Positions 64,000 through 64,000 of a stretch of 64,000 bases of DNA are shown here, piece after piece (the first letter of the stretch is position 1; every line of letters starts with the position of its first letter). Origin of the DNA: Mesorhizobium sp. (lineage in GTDB: Bacteria > Pseudomonadota > Alphaproteobacteria > Rhizobiales > Rhizobiaceae); contig SAKE01000001.1 of the NCBI GenBank assembly GCA_004017275.1, positions 620,001-684,000 on the forward strand, read 5' to 3'. The translations under genes and the position numbers were made by a program. The notes beneath the pieces are model-generated. The model was not told where the DNA came from, searched no databases, and saw only the letters and a list, made by a program, of their open reading frames with translations.

Positions 64000-64000
64000 C

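Noticed and set aside
1..64000. tRNA or rRNA genes, prophage or insertion-sequence transposase genes.
   Set aside because: Nothing with the expected cloverleaf, CCA end, rRNA core sequence, integrase or transposase motifs was seen; short or diverged copies could have been missed by eye.

Overview
The window is GC-rich chromosomal DNA from an alphaproteobacterium of the order Hyphomicrobiales, most likely Mesorhizobium or a close relative. The clues are an F0 ATP synthase cluster with the alphaproteobacterial order atpI-atpB-atpE-atpF'-atpF and no F1 genes, a BioR/BioY biotin module with TTATCTATAA boxes, two LexA boxes of the alphaproteobacterial form GTTC-N7-GTTC, an sRNA with three CUCCUCCC hairpin loops (alpha-r14/NfeR1 type), a BacA peptide transporter, and families of long palindromic intergenic repeats. 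The genus is an inference; no rRNA or tRNA gene was found.

Layout. 1-4100: an RND efflux pump (cut by the left edge) with a coupled small gene and a divergent TetR regulator sharing a double operator. 4195-4315: the sRNA. 4431-9865: a minus-strand sugar uptake and catabolism locus (FAH-family hydrolase, binding protein, permease, ATPase, LacI regulator). 10020-16278: a polyamine-type ABC operon with a DadA-like FAD oxidoreductase and an XRE-cupin regulator; two promoters share a palindrome. 16356-18939: a LexA-boxed RNA 2',3'-cyclic phosphodiesterase, a SnoaL-like protein, an ArsR/AHSA1 pair and an ArsC-like reductase. 19190-25809: DUF488, M29 aminopeptidase and LysR operon, a YbfB-type MFS protein, an AT-rich bacA and a polysaccharide deacetylase. 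26022-32029: YfgM-like TPR protein, Der GTPase, LysR/MFS pair and SleB-type wall hydrolase. 32198-35046: the F0 operon with a strong promoter and a terminator.

35282-37955: RNase HII, a LexA-boxed PA0069-type radical SAM protein and a glycosyltransferase-like protein. 38103-44155: PhyH-like dioxygenase, moaB, ispE, a small membrane protein, sppA, trmN6, DUF2007 and ispB. 44244-46154: bioR, bioY and DUF1284. 46388-53643: a large TPR protein, GNAT, glyQ and glyS, and an acidic protein. Between glyQ and glyS sits a DUF559 endonuclease-like gene flanked by inverted repeats, followed by a synonymously diverged copy of the first 15 codons of glyS; glyS itself also shows a frameshift near its 3' end. 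53724-64000: two secreted proteins, the tsaC/sua5 family synthase, an FAD-linked oxidase, DUF6101, ubiA, a LysR/PhyH pair, purD, a GH25 lysozyme and the tail of one more minus-strand gene.

Most of the window is ordinary housekeeping and transport. The parts worth a second look are the glyQ-DUF559-glyS junction with its duplicated start and frameshift, the triple-hairpin sRNA downstream of a sugar operon whose binding-protein ribosome site it could pair with, the two LexA-boxed RNA/radical-SAM enzymes, the bioY-DUF1284 coupling, and the palindromes that repeatedly occupy convergent gene junctions.
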